The notes under the pieces were generated by a model that was given only the letters and a program-made list of their open reading frames with translations, ran no database searches and had not been told where the DNA came from. Positions 33,940 to 45,147 of a stretch of 64,000 nucleotides of DNA are shown here, in pieces. This DNA comes from Bolinopsis microptera. Its lineage: Eukaryota; Ctenophora; Tentaculata; Lobata; Bolinopsidae. A program made the translations under genes and the position numbers. The DNA is taken from positions 14,495,780-14,559,779 of the forward strand of contig NC_087083.1 in the NCBI RefSeq assembly GCF_026151205.1, read 5' to 3'. Position 1 is the stretch's first letter. Each line of letters starts with the position of its first letter.

Positions 33940-34397
33940 CAAGGTTATACCGGGATCCCGGCTTAATCCCGGTCCCGGTCAAATATCGGCCGGGACCAGG
34001 AATCCTGGTTTCGGCTAAAATGCCGAATTTCGACGGGGACCGAACCGGGATTTTTCTAAGTTTTTTTTAAAATGTTGCTAATTTTGTTAAATTATCGAAA
34101 AAGTGTTTGCACAAATGGACGATTTTTTGTTGAAAAACTGAAGTTTAAAGCAAAATTCTTTACCAATTAATTAACAAAAGAGTGCCAGTTTGTTTGGTGA
34201 GTTGTGCTAATTGTAATCAGTAAAGGATACCAGGGTTGTAGTGTCAGAGTTAGTAAATTAACGCATGCTACCTTACGCAATGTCCTCATCATCTGATTCG
34301 TCAGTTAATCTAACTACCTCTTCTTCCAGTCCCGGCTTAATCCCGGTCCTGTCATTTTTTCCAGTCCCGCCAAAACATCGGTCTCGGTCTAACCTTG
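33940..34397. mobile_element. hAT-like MITE with CAAGGTTA ends (458 bp)
   Basis: The left end CAAGGTTATACCGGGA is inverted at the right end (TCGGTCTAACCTTG). Subterminal CCCGGCTTAATCCCGGTCC blocks lie on both sides. Flanks ATTACCAT and ATAACCAT (7 of 8 identical) fit an 8-bp hAT-type duplication. Related CCGGGA-rich sequence extends left to about 33825. Confidence 0.65.
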
Positions 34398-36019
34398 ATA
34401 ACCATTATCATTATAACATTATCATTATAACATTATCATTATGATGATCGCATTGTGATTATGATGATTACATTATGATTATATCATTATCATTATAATA
34501 ACTCAATATAATATAATAATTTATTTATTGCATGAATAAGTTGCAGCATGGGTATAGATCGCGTTTAATACAATATAAAATATAAGTGTGATATGATTAA
34601 CATGTATTAGCCTACCCATATACATTATACAGTTGATATAGTATGTCATATCGTCGTTAAAGTTTTTCGACGTTATCACGGAGTAGTAGGTAACCGAATA
34701 TGTAATCAGTGGCGAAACGTACCCCCCCCCCCCCCCCCCCCCCTCACGTTCCAGTCCGCCCCCCGTACCAGTGCCCCCTCATTTTAGAAGTATTTATCAT
34801 TATAGAATAGTTTTTCAAAATTTTCCCACAGTCAAACGACGATTTGCCGCCCCCAACTTCTTCAACTATTTCAGATAATATACTTTGTATTTATATATAC
34901 TACTAATATAGACTTTGATAAATACGACATCAGATAAAATATAATACATACATGTTCTTTTATTATATAAAGTTGACTTTCACGAACTGATGGACAGTCT
35001 CGACTGCACATTTTTTACGCTGTTTGGAAATAGTTAGTTAGTCCAGACTCTTCATTTTGGTGCTAGTAGTTGTAAGGTACAAGTTGTAAATTAAATTTAT
35101 TGTTTGATATTCGTGTTGAAACAGTAATCTTACTATATATAAAGCGAGACGATATATATGGATGTGTTTATCCGTACCATTTTACTGACACCACGGCATC
35201 AACTTTAACGCAACTTTCCGCAAAAACCGTAAAAGATATACAACTGATACTTTTTTGACTGGGTCAAATGCTTTAATCGCCTCCAAATCGGCATGAAAAA
35301 ATAAAAAATTGGCCAATGAATAGGAGTTTTAGAGCACAAAATTTGAACCCCAAAGTGGTGTCAAAAACGCGAATTAAATAGGTAATAATTATTTTAGTCT
35401 CTTGAATCTTGACACTATTTTAGGGTTATACGGGTTCCTGCTAGTAATTATAAACGGGTTAGACGTTTATATTATATTTTAATATGTAATACCAGTCAGC
35501 AAAACGCTAATTAATAATCCAACATTATCGGTATCCAACTACCAGTTCTTTACAAGAACTACTTGTAAAGAACTCAACTTTACTGCAGTTAATTAATATC
35601 GGTAATTAACTATAGTCATTAAATTGGGTTGACCTAATGATCTGCGGTGATAATTGTTATTTAGGGTTGTTCTTTCTACACAGCACGACGTGTAGTAACA
35701 TGTCAATTATTATTAATTTTGTAGTTGTAATTTCCAGCCCATAGCTAAACCAGAATAGACGTAGAACTATGAAACTATTTTTGTTACTAAACTTTGATAA
35801 ATAGTTAGCATAGACTTTAGACTTGTTTAGTTTATTAATCGAAATGTGATCGCTATCATGTTGAACAAAAGTTGGTCGCTTAAAAGCTGACAAAAGACAA
35901 TTGACAATGTCATAAACGGTTTATTGCGTTTAGTTTCTATTTTAATATGCAACACTAGGTAATAACCAGACATTATCGAACAGACAATACTTACTTGTAT
36001 TTGAAAAGGTCTCCTCCTA
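34398..36019. other. Region without recognisable gene
   Basis: AT-rich. An ATTATCATTATAAC simple repeat lies at 34400-34500 and a C-tract at 34723-34743. The block near 35620-35780 is repeated at 36655-36800 (GGGTTGACCTAATGATCTGC-like, TAGCTAAACCAGAATAGACG). No gene is supported. Confidence 0.55.
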
Positions 36020-36335
36020 GTCGTTGGAGTAGCCTGCACCACACAGTAACTTCTTATTCCAATGTGTGGGACCTCTCCAATGTATCCTATTTGTTGCTTG
36101 TTGCTCTGCAGCTTCCATTGTGATATTATCGACTCCTGTGGAAAGAGCTGCATCCTCAAGGACACATGATAACCAGTTCTTACGAGGCACGGAGGCATGC
36201 CTCCATTTGCCATGCTTTGGGATCCAGTACAGAAGATAGTTGGGTACTCTCTTCTGGCATCCTCACCAAATGACCAAACTTTCTGAGCCTAGAGCTGCTA
36301 AGCTGCTCGTACAAAATATCAACAGGGGGATGTCA
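36020..36335 (-). pseudogene. Degenerate RTE/L2-like LINE 3' fragment
   Basis: In shifting minus-strand frames one reads RLRKFGHLVRMPEE, LLYWIPKHGKWRHASVPRKN, WLSCVLEDAALSTGVDNI and EAAEQQATNRIHWRG. These are characteristic of the C-terminal end of some LINE polyproteins (FGHVxRMP..., GxPRxxWLxCVxxD, A.DRxxWR). At least one frameshift near 36200-36245. No RT remains. Confidence 0.7.
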
Positions 36336-36839
36336 GCATTAGATACTCGGTAGTACCATTTGATTTTCAGGATTCTTCTCAGGCATCAGTAAGACAGACA
36401 GTAAGTATTTATAATTACGGTTCAGGGTTGCTATGGAGATTTATTGTGTTCACCCAACTACTAATTTCACGTTTACCAATTTTTCCTCGAGTACACTTCC
36501 CAACTTTAACGTGTCGATTTTTATACAATTACATAGCATAGCCTAACTATAAGTTCCCTACAACAGTTACGTTAGTTAATAGTTTTAATAGTACTAATAG
36601 TTTCCAGTATGCAGTCGTCCACTTTACTGCAGCTAATTAGCCATTGTCAGTATATTGGGTTGACTTATAATTGATCTGCTGTGATGATTGCTATTTAGGG
36701 TTGTACTTTCTGTTATATGGACAGCACGTGTAGTATAAACATTTAAACTATTATTAATATTTGTAGTTGTAATTTCGGCCCCTAGCTAAACCAGAATAGA
36801 CGTAGAACCATTTTTTTCTTATCGCCATAAAACACACAA

Positions 36840-37930
36840 TGCTGGCAAGCATGACTGTTGCCATTATATTCACAATACTATTTACCCCCTATACTATTAT
36901 AATATCCCCTTTGTTGTTTTTCAGGCATTAAGACTCATCGAAAGTAGTTGAGCAGGTATATTTAAGTTCAAAACATTCTGATTCAATGTTTTAGATGACA
37001 GGAATAAGAAATAGTTAAGTGGAGGTTTTTCTGAAAATCTACCGGAAATTTTTTTTACTTTGCTTCTTCATAAAAATATTCGCTATTGTAATTAGTGCTT
37101 GTTTGAAGAATAATTTTATTAAAACACAAAAGTTGTGAATTAGTATTCTCTGGTGTTGGGCCATCCCTTAGGTTGTGGAGCTCAGTTCTGCTTCCTATAG
37201 GTCTATATTGTGCATTAGGCTAGTCAACAAATAATTTAACATCATCATCACCACTTGATGACGTCATCAAATTAACCATTTTTGAAACTTGATTTTTTAC
37301 AAAGTAATAACTTTTTAAATCAATTTAAAATCATTAAAGAGTGATTAAATTTGTTATCAGAGGCTTCAAGTTAGTTAGATAATTGTTTAAGCATTCTAAA
37401 AATCTACCGAGAAGTTTTCTTTGTTTGTTCCTTCATAAAGATATTTGTCATTGAAGTTAGTGCTTTTTTGAAGAATTACTTTATAAAAACGTCAATTTTG
37501 CGATTTAGTATTCTCTGGTGTTGGGCCATGCCTTGGGTTGTGGAGCTCAGTTCTGTTTCCTATGGTGATTAGGCTAGTTTTAAAGTTGAAAATCGAAAAG
37601 TTGCACACGTGGGGACACGCCCAAATTGATAGAAAATTGCTAAAATCACTGAAAATTGCTATTTTCACCATTTTCTGTCAACTTTGGAGTCCCGTTGTGA
37701 TCTAAGTCCTTTGTGAAATCTTTTGATAATAGATTAAGAAGAACTACCCGAATTATGCGTAAGCCGTGAATGAATGGGAAAAGCGAGCGACCGATTTCAT
37801 TCTCGGTATCATTTTGCATTTGCGGACGGTCATTCAAATTAATATAATTTCCTTTTGTTTAGGAAAGAAAGACACTGGCAGCGGTCCACTCTACCAATGA
37901 TTATGGGTTTTGGTCAAATTGTTCTTACTA
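36840..37930. repeat. Second copy of the dispersed repeat (empty hAT site)
   Basis: Contains, in order, homologues of sequences found at 29221-29250 plus 30588-30720, 32440-32700 and 32995-33170. An internal direct duplication is also seen (37040-37200 versus 37390-37570, sharing TATTCTCTGGTGTTGGGCCA). At 36878-36885 the CTATTTAC site is unoccupied. Confidence 0.75.
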
Positions 37931-40200
37931 AACTTTGATACTATCTTAAAAAGTGTGCACTCAAAATAGACTTCACCATAGACCTGTTTAGTTAATTGAT
38001 GATGATTAATCACTCTACACTCGACTGTCACATGAGTTTTTCAACCCGTTCTCTAGCTGGTCCTGAACGACTATTCGAAACCTCAACACTCTAATCTGAT
38101 CCCAACCCTAACCCAATCCCTAACAAAAGCATATACTGAAACCCTAACCCTGACGAGAAATTAGACCAACTTCCTTATACGGTCATATTACGTGATCGAG
38201 ACAGTTTTTCGCCAATATCTCGCCAGGGGAGCATTTTAACCCTATGCAATGGGGGATGATTCGGAATCAGCGTCCGAAAATACATCGATTCAAGTTGGTT
38301 TCAACTTTTATAAAAATCTCGAAGATCGACTGTGGAGTGATATAGCACGCTCGTTAGTTAATAACGTAAACAATAATTGACGTTGCACGTTTCGTACAAA
38401 AGTTATAGTCGCCTAAAACAAAAGCTAACAAAAAACCGGTACTCTTTCTAGCCTCCCGCCAACTAAGAATATCAGCGCCGCAAATTATTTATCACTTTCT
38501 GGAACTTTATTAGTCAGTGATCGCAGAAAACAGCGATTCCCATACTGTAGTTCCACACGTACCCTAGTACGAAAACCTCCAAGATTGACACTGTCGCACT
38601 TCAGTACGCTACCTAGGGACTGTAGTGCGACATGAACTTAAGAGCGACACTATATGATAGTGTTGAAAGTATTAAATCTTATCAAAAAAATAAATGTTTT
38701 AATACTTTCAACACTACTATATAACAAATAATTTGAGCCTGATGAAAGTGTAGCGTACACTGAAAGCGTGCGTTTTCCTCCTAAACAGTGGTTTCAGCTG
38801 TCCTACCTAGTCTATACTACCGGATATTATCCCTAAAATCATTATCTTATTAATATCATGAGACTGATAAACAGCGAACCTCTCCAAAATATCAAATATT
38901 ATAGTATTATGTTTATAGCGTTCAAGCGACGGTCGTGATCCATCCATTTCTTTTGTCGGGGAGGAGGTCTTGTCGAACTTAAAGTTTCGCACTACAATAC
39001 GTTTACCGAAAACAACTACTCAGCTTCATTTCCACACAGTATAAGCGCTACTCTTAGCATGTCCCAGATGATTGTTTACCAAAATAGCTCTGGTCGAATA
39101 ATTACTAATAATGCGAGTCTCACCTTGTTGAATATTTTGATTAGATTGCAAATTAATATGTGGAACATTTTGAAGCAACAAGAAATCCTAACCAGTTATA
39201 GATTACAGGTCTATTGTTTTGGCTGCAAGCATTTCACTTATCAATTCTATCCGTGATCACATGCCAGTATAGTTGCCAGGGTGTTGACGCATTAGTTTGA
39301 ATTACGGTTTGTCACCTTTACATCACAGAAGACGTAATTTTAGGGTTCTTATTCTTATTTGATCGTGTTCCTTCATCGTCCGAGTTTGTGTTTTGTCTGT
39401 TATAACGTCCCGGAGGGTCTGATAAACAATACTAGAAAAGCCGTGGTCACAGGGAGGAAGAAACTGGCCATTTTGTATAGCCAGTTTTTATCGCATTGAA
39501 AAACATCCATCCAACGGAAGATACAGTCAGATTATTATAAAACACTACGTTATATAACCACACAACCTACCATAATGTCGTTCCAATAAGATTTGTAGGT
39601 GCGTGTTTCCGCCCTCGTTACTATACTATGCTACTTCCTATTTCTCATCTAATTTGTATGTGGGAGGTCGTACATTGTACGTACAAAAAACTTTCGAATT
39701 ATGATATAGATTCCGTTATTCCTAATTAATTGAGTGCGGTTAAATTAAATAAATAGTAAATCATAAAATTAGCTTTAGGAATTTCGAATATCAGAGTATG
39801 TCATGATAGCGTATATGAGCATTGAGCAATTAGATACTTCAATAGTATGCATTGTTCTTGAATAGTATTATGAGAACTGCTCGAATAGTTTCAATAGGGT
39901 CTGTCTTAATATCTGGGTCAGATTAGTTCCATCAGGTACTTGTAATCCTGATCTTACTGCGGCGTATATCGAAGTATTATACTATTATTATTCGTTATAT
40001 CACACAGCCTGACACAGTCAGGTATGACGTTATAACGCAATAAAAGGCATAGTTAGTCAGGTATGACAGGTCTGCACAAGATCAGGTGACCTGGTAGGAT
40101 GGAAGCAAACGTGATTAGGAAATATAACACGTACCCATCTTGTAGTTCAGGAGATATGAGGAGGTCGGATTTAATTGTACTAAGTAAGTAAGTGGATATT
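37931..40200. other. Region without recognisable gene
   Basis: AT-rich. It holds an inverted repeat at 38651-38723 (TAGTGTTGAAAGTATTAAA and complement). Its right arm, TTTAATACTTTCAACACTAC, recurs at 27632-27671. No gene is supported. Confidence 0.55.
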
Positions 40201-40259
40201 TAATGTGTGCTGTTTTTTAGCTTTGGAGACAGTCCTCGTTAGTGCTGCCACTGGGTCTG

Positions 40260-40685
40260 AGAAAGTTCTGGGTCTGAGTAAGTTCTGAGTAAGTTCTGAG
40301 TCTGAGTAAGTTCTGAGTAAGTACTGAGTCAGAGTATGTCAGTTCTCGTAAGTAGTGGGTCAGAGTATGTCAGTTCTCGTAAGTACTGAGTCAGAGTATG
40401 TCAGTTCTCGTAAGTAGTGGGTATGAGTATGTCAGTTCTCGTAAGTAGTGGGTATGAGTATGTCAGTTCTCGTAAGTAGTGGGTATGAGTATGTCAGTTC
40501 TCGTAAGTAGTGGGTATGAGTATGTCAGTTCTCGTAAGTAGTGGGTATGAGTATGTCAGTTCTCGTAAGTAGTGGGTATGAGTATGTCAGTTCTCGTAAG
40601 TAGTGGGTCTGAGTATGTCAGTTCTCGTAAGTAGTGGGTATGAGTATGTCAGTTCTCGTAAGTAGTAGTGGGTATGAGTATGTCT
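40260..40685 (+). repeat. 31-bp tandem repeat
   Basis: About ten full copies of a 31-bp unit (GTAAGTAGTGGGTATGAGTA then TGTCAGTTCTC) plus diverged copies at the left edge (AGTACTGAGTCAGAGT). Every unit contains TCGTAAGTAG, which resembles a 5' splice site. Confidence 0.92.
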
Positions 40686-40905
40686 ATTTCGTTGTATTCG
40701 GAATATTTGATGTATTGTTAAAATCTTCAAGAAAAGGATTCGTTTTACAAAAGATTCTGCAAATACACATTACACCTGTTTATATTTTTGTGTATGATTT
40801 GTGAAACATTTTAAGATTAGATTTGTAACGATCAGTACGATATAATCTTTTTGCAACTTTATAATAATAAAACTTCAAAAGTTGCTACGAACGTTCTTTA
40901 ATCAG

Positions 40906-41037
40906 GCAGACAATTATGGTATTGGAAGAAGAGAAAGGTTTAGTTCTAGAGTTGGTATAAGGTTCTACTTCAGTACTATTACTAGTATAGTACCGCACTA
41001 CACCCGTCTACTCATGATCAAACTCTTCGGTCAACAA
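40906..41037 (+). CDS. Possible upstream exon of the DEG/ENaC gene or orphan exon
   Basis: TCTTTAATCAG precedes a 44-codon open stretch (ADNYGIGRRERF ... LLMIKLFGQQ) that ends at a strong donor GTAAGTGC. It starts and ends in phase 0. The next matching acceptor in phase 0 is CCCTCTCAG at 42091, inside the open frame I treat as DEG/ENaC exon 1, so it may be spliced to it. No recognisable domain. Chance cannot be excluded. Confidence 0.35.
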
Positions 41038-41768
41038 GTAAGTGCACAATTATTGATCTCCTTTATCCTTGACCTGATCAGCTAGACCGGAAGGCCGACT
41101 TAGGGGACCCCCAATTATTAGGGGTCCCTCGGTGATCAAATCATGTCACCAATTAGTGACGTATAATTAGTGATGTGATCCATCAGTAGAATTAATTGAC
41201 CTGGAAATGGGCTAGACCTATCTTTAATCTCTGATCCAATAATTTCTAAGTCTATGGTCCCGCTTCATTAGTATTTTGTCCTTTAAATCCATCCTGTTCT
41301 TTATTTAATTTCTGTTTTTATCGATTTTGATTTGTCTAATTTTTCAAGTTCATTTCAAAACAGTTCAAGACTAGAATAAACCAAAAATATACGAGTCATC
41401 GCAGTTACATTTTTTTGCAGTAATTTCTGCCGAATTTTCCGAATGTTATGCAGCAGAATTTAAGGTTTGATTGCTATTCTTTCTTACGCGATAGGAAAGT
41501 TTGACTTCACATTCTATTGCATGTCGATATATACCAGCAAAACAATTATATCTCCGATAGAACTATCGAAAAATTCCTCACGTTTGAAATTATGTGTGTC
41601 AAATATTCATAACGACACTCGGACAATGAACTTTCAATAGAAAATTTTTTAGTCTGCTACATATTATTATCAGTATATTAGCAAACGATCCAAAAAATTC
41701 ATTAAAACCCAAAAACATTCCGAACAACATTTCCCACACACTTGGAAGGAGGCCGCCCCCAACCCCCC

Positions 41769-41770
<2 letters not shown>

Positions 41771-41831
<61 letters not shown>
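41771..41831 (+). repeat. Poly-C tract, about 61 C
   Basis: An uninterrupted run of about 61 C, preceded by short C runs split by AA. Its length is likely unreliable in sequencing. Confidence 0.9.
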
Positions 41832-41833
<2 letters not shown>

Positions 41834-42076
41834 GTGCAAAGTAGGATTTACGGCCCTAATATGCACATATTGTGTCGCACTGCGATGGAATACAGCTATC
41901 AATATGTCCTAAAAAATAATGTGCGCTGTGACAAAGCCTGGTATATAAAGAAGCTGTACTGTACTAGAAAATTAGAATTTAACTGCAACAAGTTAGTTAA
42001 ATTTTTTAAATTTTAGAACTTAACTTAAGGTAGCAAGAATATTGGCTAAATTCCAAATTATCCAAATTAATTAAAA

Positions 42077-44791
42077 ATGATTCCCTCTCAGGCAAAAGAC
42101 ACAATAATACAGCCGGCCGCGCCGCTGATAAAGACAATCCAGAAACCTGCAGTGATCAGCCAGAACAGCAGTACACAGAGCCTACAGAACAACTGCTCTG
42201 ACATTCATTTGAACAACAATGGCAGCTCCAAAGTTCCAGAGAAAGAGTTGACAGATACGCTGGAATGCTCACACAGTGTTAGGGACCAGATGGAATACAC
42301 CAGTAATTATAGTCCCTTGTTGCAGAGGAAGGATATGGACCTCACCTCTTGTATCAGTAAGCAACATTACCCGGTCTGAAACAGCCACCACTTTACATTC
42401 TCCTGTCGATACAAAACACGTGATGGGATATTTAAACATTGCTTGGGTTTTTATGTGAAGATAATTGTTCTAAAAGCACCTTGATTGTTTTAATTCATGT
42501 TACGTATACTTTTTCCTGCATGCCAATTGATTGGTACCCAAGCTTTAAATACCTCCCCAAAGATAACACTGATCTAAAGAGCCCCTTTATGAATGGTATG
42601 ATACCTGATAACTGCTCGCAGCCCTTCCTTGTAGTTAAGTCTGACACTCGGAACAAAGGTATTGTTTTAGCATGTGAAAGGGCGCATGTATCATGAGCTA
42701 AATAATATATTGATATCTTTTCAACATGCTTTGAAAGCATGCTTTGAAAGCATGATTGATAGGGGGGGCAATGGCATAAAATGTTATGCCATTTTATGCC
42801 ATTTTATGCCCTTTTATGCCATTTTATGCCATTGCCCCCCCCCCCCGATTGATAGCTTTTTATATTCACGAATATCCAAAACCCTCAGCAAACAGTGTTA
42901 AAAGCTTGCCTAACCTTCAAAAAGCTAGCGTAGCCTCTACTTCAAGTCATGCCTGTCACTGTGATCAAGAGGTAATGAAAACTGTTTTACACTTTTTCCA
43001 CATTTTTTTAGTCATGTTTTCTCATGACAAATTTGTTAAAACCTAAAGCAAAAGACAGGCAAAGTAAAAATGATAGTAAAAATGTGCAGATAAAATTTAC
43101 CTATGATTATGTTCATAAACATAGAATAGATATTCGGCGGAATGACAGGCTGAGCGCCGCCCAGTAAAGATAAAATAAGATTAAATATAGATGTCTTTCC
43201 TCAGGGAGGCACAGAGTGTAAAGAAGATGAGTCAGAGTGGATAGACGAGTCAGATAAAGAAGAGTCCCGGTGTTTCCTGGTAGTGAGGAACATGTGGAGA
43301 ACATTTTACCTAACTGCTTGGGTAGCCGCTGCTTTCTACTCAGTTTACAACATTAGTTTGTTTGTAAACAGGTACTTTGAGCGGCCTACTCAGATAGTGA
43401 TAACCAGTGTTAAACCAGGACATGACGGTTTGGAGTTCCCTACTATCTCTATATGTAACATGAATAAGATAGAGAAAGCCTTCTTGGAGGTTAATCCGAC
43501 CCTTAAGAAAGTTTGGGACAGACTCGAGGCGACCAAATCTGTAGATTGGAAGAATAAAACTGTAGCTGAGATAGGGAATTTGACGTACAGTGATATATAC
43601 GCTCAGAGTTTTGGCTGGCAGCGTGTGGTGGATCAGTGCAAATACGGGGGCTGGAGAGATTGTAAGGAGCTCGACTACCACCAGAGTGAACTGTTCACTG
43701 ATAATGTAGGGGCAAGTGGTAAGTGCTACACTTTCAACCCCCGGGGTAGAATATTCTCCCGGAGCGTGGGTAATGAGGGCAGTTTCCGGTTCCTTATGAA
43801 CACTCACAGTAACCAGTACCTGAAGAGCGTGTCAGAAGTGGGCTTTGTGGTAGACATCCACCATCACTCCAATTTCCAGGGGAGCAGCAAGATTGAGATG
43901 TCTCCAGGCTACAAGTACAGGGTGGGGATAAAACCTAAAATTAGGGTAGAGTTGCCGTTCCAGTCTGGTGGAGAATGTGATCCAACGCGAAACATTACAT
44001 CGTATTTAGCGTACGACGCAGACTCGTGCGAGTACGAATGCAGGGATAGATACATAAACGCAACGTGTGGCTGCATAATATCAGCTCCCCCTAATAACCG
44101 TTACCACTACCTCACCTGCTCTATTAGACAGATGGAGGATTGTGGCTGGCTGGCGTATTACTACTTCCTTACACGGGAGGAGAACATGCCCCAACACAAT
44201 AGCCATTCAAATAGCCATTCAAACGAAGAGGGGGATAGTGAGGAGAGGAAGTATACCTTTAACGAGCCGTCAGATAAACACACTCGGAAGGCGGCCACGT
44301 CCCCTGTAACTGGGAGTGGGCCCACTTTAGTGACGTCTACAGAGACCACCATGTGGCCCACTACTAGTGTGCCAGTGTTTAAGGATAGTAGTTACCTGAC
44401 TTGTACAAACAGCTGCCCCCCACCTTGTTACAAACATTATTACGATATTGTAGTTTCGTCTTCTAAAATATCTACCAGAAACGCCAGGATTATGGCCAAG
44501 AACATCCGAAACGATGGAGGGTTGAACCTTTCTGCGGAGTACTTGCTAGCGAACCATGTACTGATGGAGTTTTACCTGGCAGACTCTTTCACAGAGCTGA
44601 TAAAGAGTGTTCGGGCTTACAACCTGTGGCTCCTACTCAGTGACATTGGTGGAGTCATGGGCTTGTTTCTGGGGGCCAGCATTTTCACCTTCTTCGCATT
44701 TTGCAAAGCCACCGTTGTCAGAATCTACCACAGCGGTAAGGATCGTAAATCATTCTGCAAGCTCCTTAAGGATGTACTAAATGCAGCTTAG
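42077..44791 (+). CDS. DEG/ENaC-family sodium channel subunit, at least four exons
   Basis: Proposed exons 42077-42356, 42461-42658, 42889-42971 and 43205-44791 join with agreeing phases (1, 1, 0), giving about 715 residues. Exon 4 holds the whole channel: acidic pre-TM segment; TM1 near 220-240 (FYLTAWVAAAFYSVYNISLF); the post-TM1 motif LEFPTISICNMN; a Cys-rich ectodomain (RVELPFQSGGECDP, DSCEYECRDRYINATCGC, CTNSCPPPCYKHYYD); then LLLSDIGGVMGLFLGASIF with the GAS selectivity filter at 677-679. DEG/ENaC trimers are amiloride-sensitive, proton-, peptide- or mechanically gated cation channels of the plasma membrane. The conserved acidic residue six positions after the filter Ser is Ala685 here, and no His-Gly gating motif is seen before TM1. 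The start is uncertain: CTCTCAG at 42085-42091 could be an acceptor. Exons 1-3 are weaker than exon 4. Confidence 0.85.
43097..43167 (+). mobile_element. 71-bp mini-element, copy 3 (in DEG/ENaC intron 3)
   Basis: Starts TTACCTATGATTATG and ends GCGCCGCCCAGTAA, the same 71-bp length as copy 1. Perfect 9-bp target duplication AGATAAAAT (43088-43096 and 43168-43176). It sits 37 bp before the acceptor of exon 4. Confidence 0.82.
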
Positions 44792-45057
44792 TAATAGTAC
44801 GGGTCGACTAAAGAACAAACAAAGATTTCTTAACCCTTAACTACAATACGGACAGCCGATTAGGATTGGGGGACTTTTGGCTTTGGCAAATTAATATTTG
44901 TTTATTTTTTCTCTCTCAATAGGTTCAATCCTATAGGTAGGTAGGATCATCATGAGTAATGACACAGATATTTTATGATTAAATTTTTATATTTCTAGTT
45001 ACAACATTTTATATTAATTTATTGTTGTTTTCTCTTAACTAGTAAGTAATTCACTCT

Positions 45058-45063
45058 AATAAA
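45058..45063 (+). terminator. AATAAA polyadenylation signal candidate
   Basis: AATAAA about 267 bp after the DEG/ENaC stop codon, the first such hexamer downstream and plausible for that gene. Confidence 0.4.
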
Positions 45064-45147
45064 AACAGTTAGAATGCCAGTTACTTCCCCTAAACCCTTC
45101 AATTGTCAGTTTTAATACTGTAACCATCATATGAGGTATCCTGTGAA

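Noticed and set aside
38095-38155. Telomere-like CCCTAACCC sequence
   Set aside because: Only a few irregular CCCTAA/CCTAACCC-like words without a tandem array.
41702-41902. Poly-glycine frame
   Set aside because: Translation of the poly-C tract.
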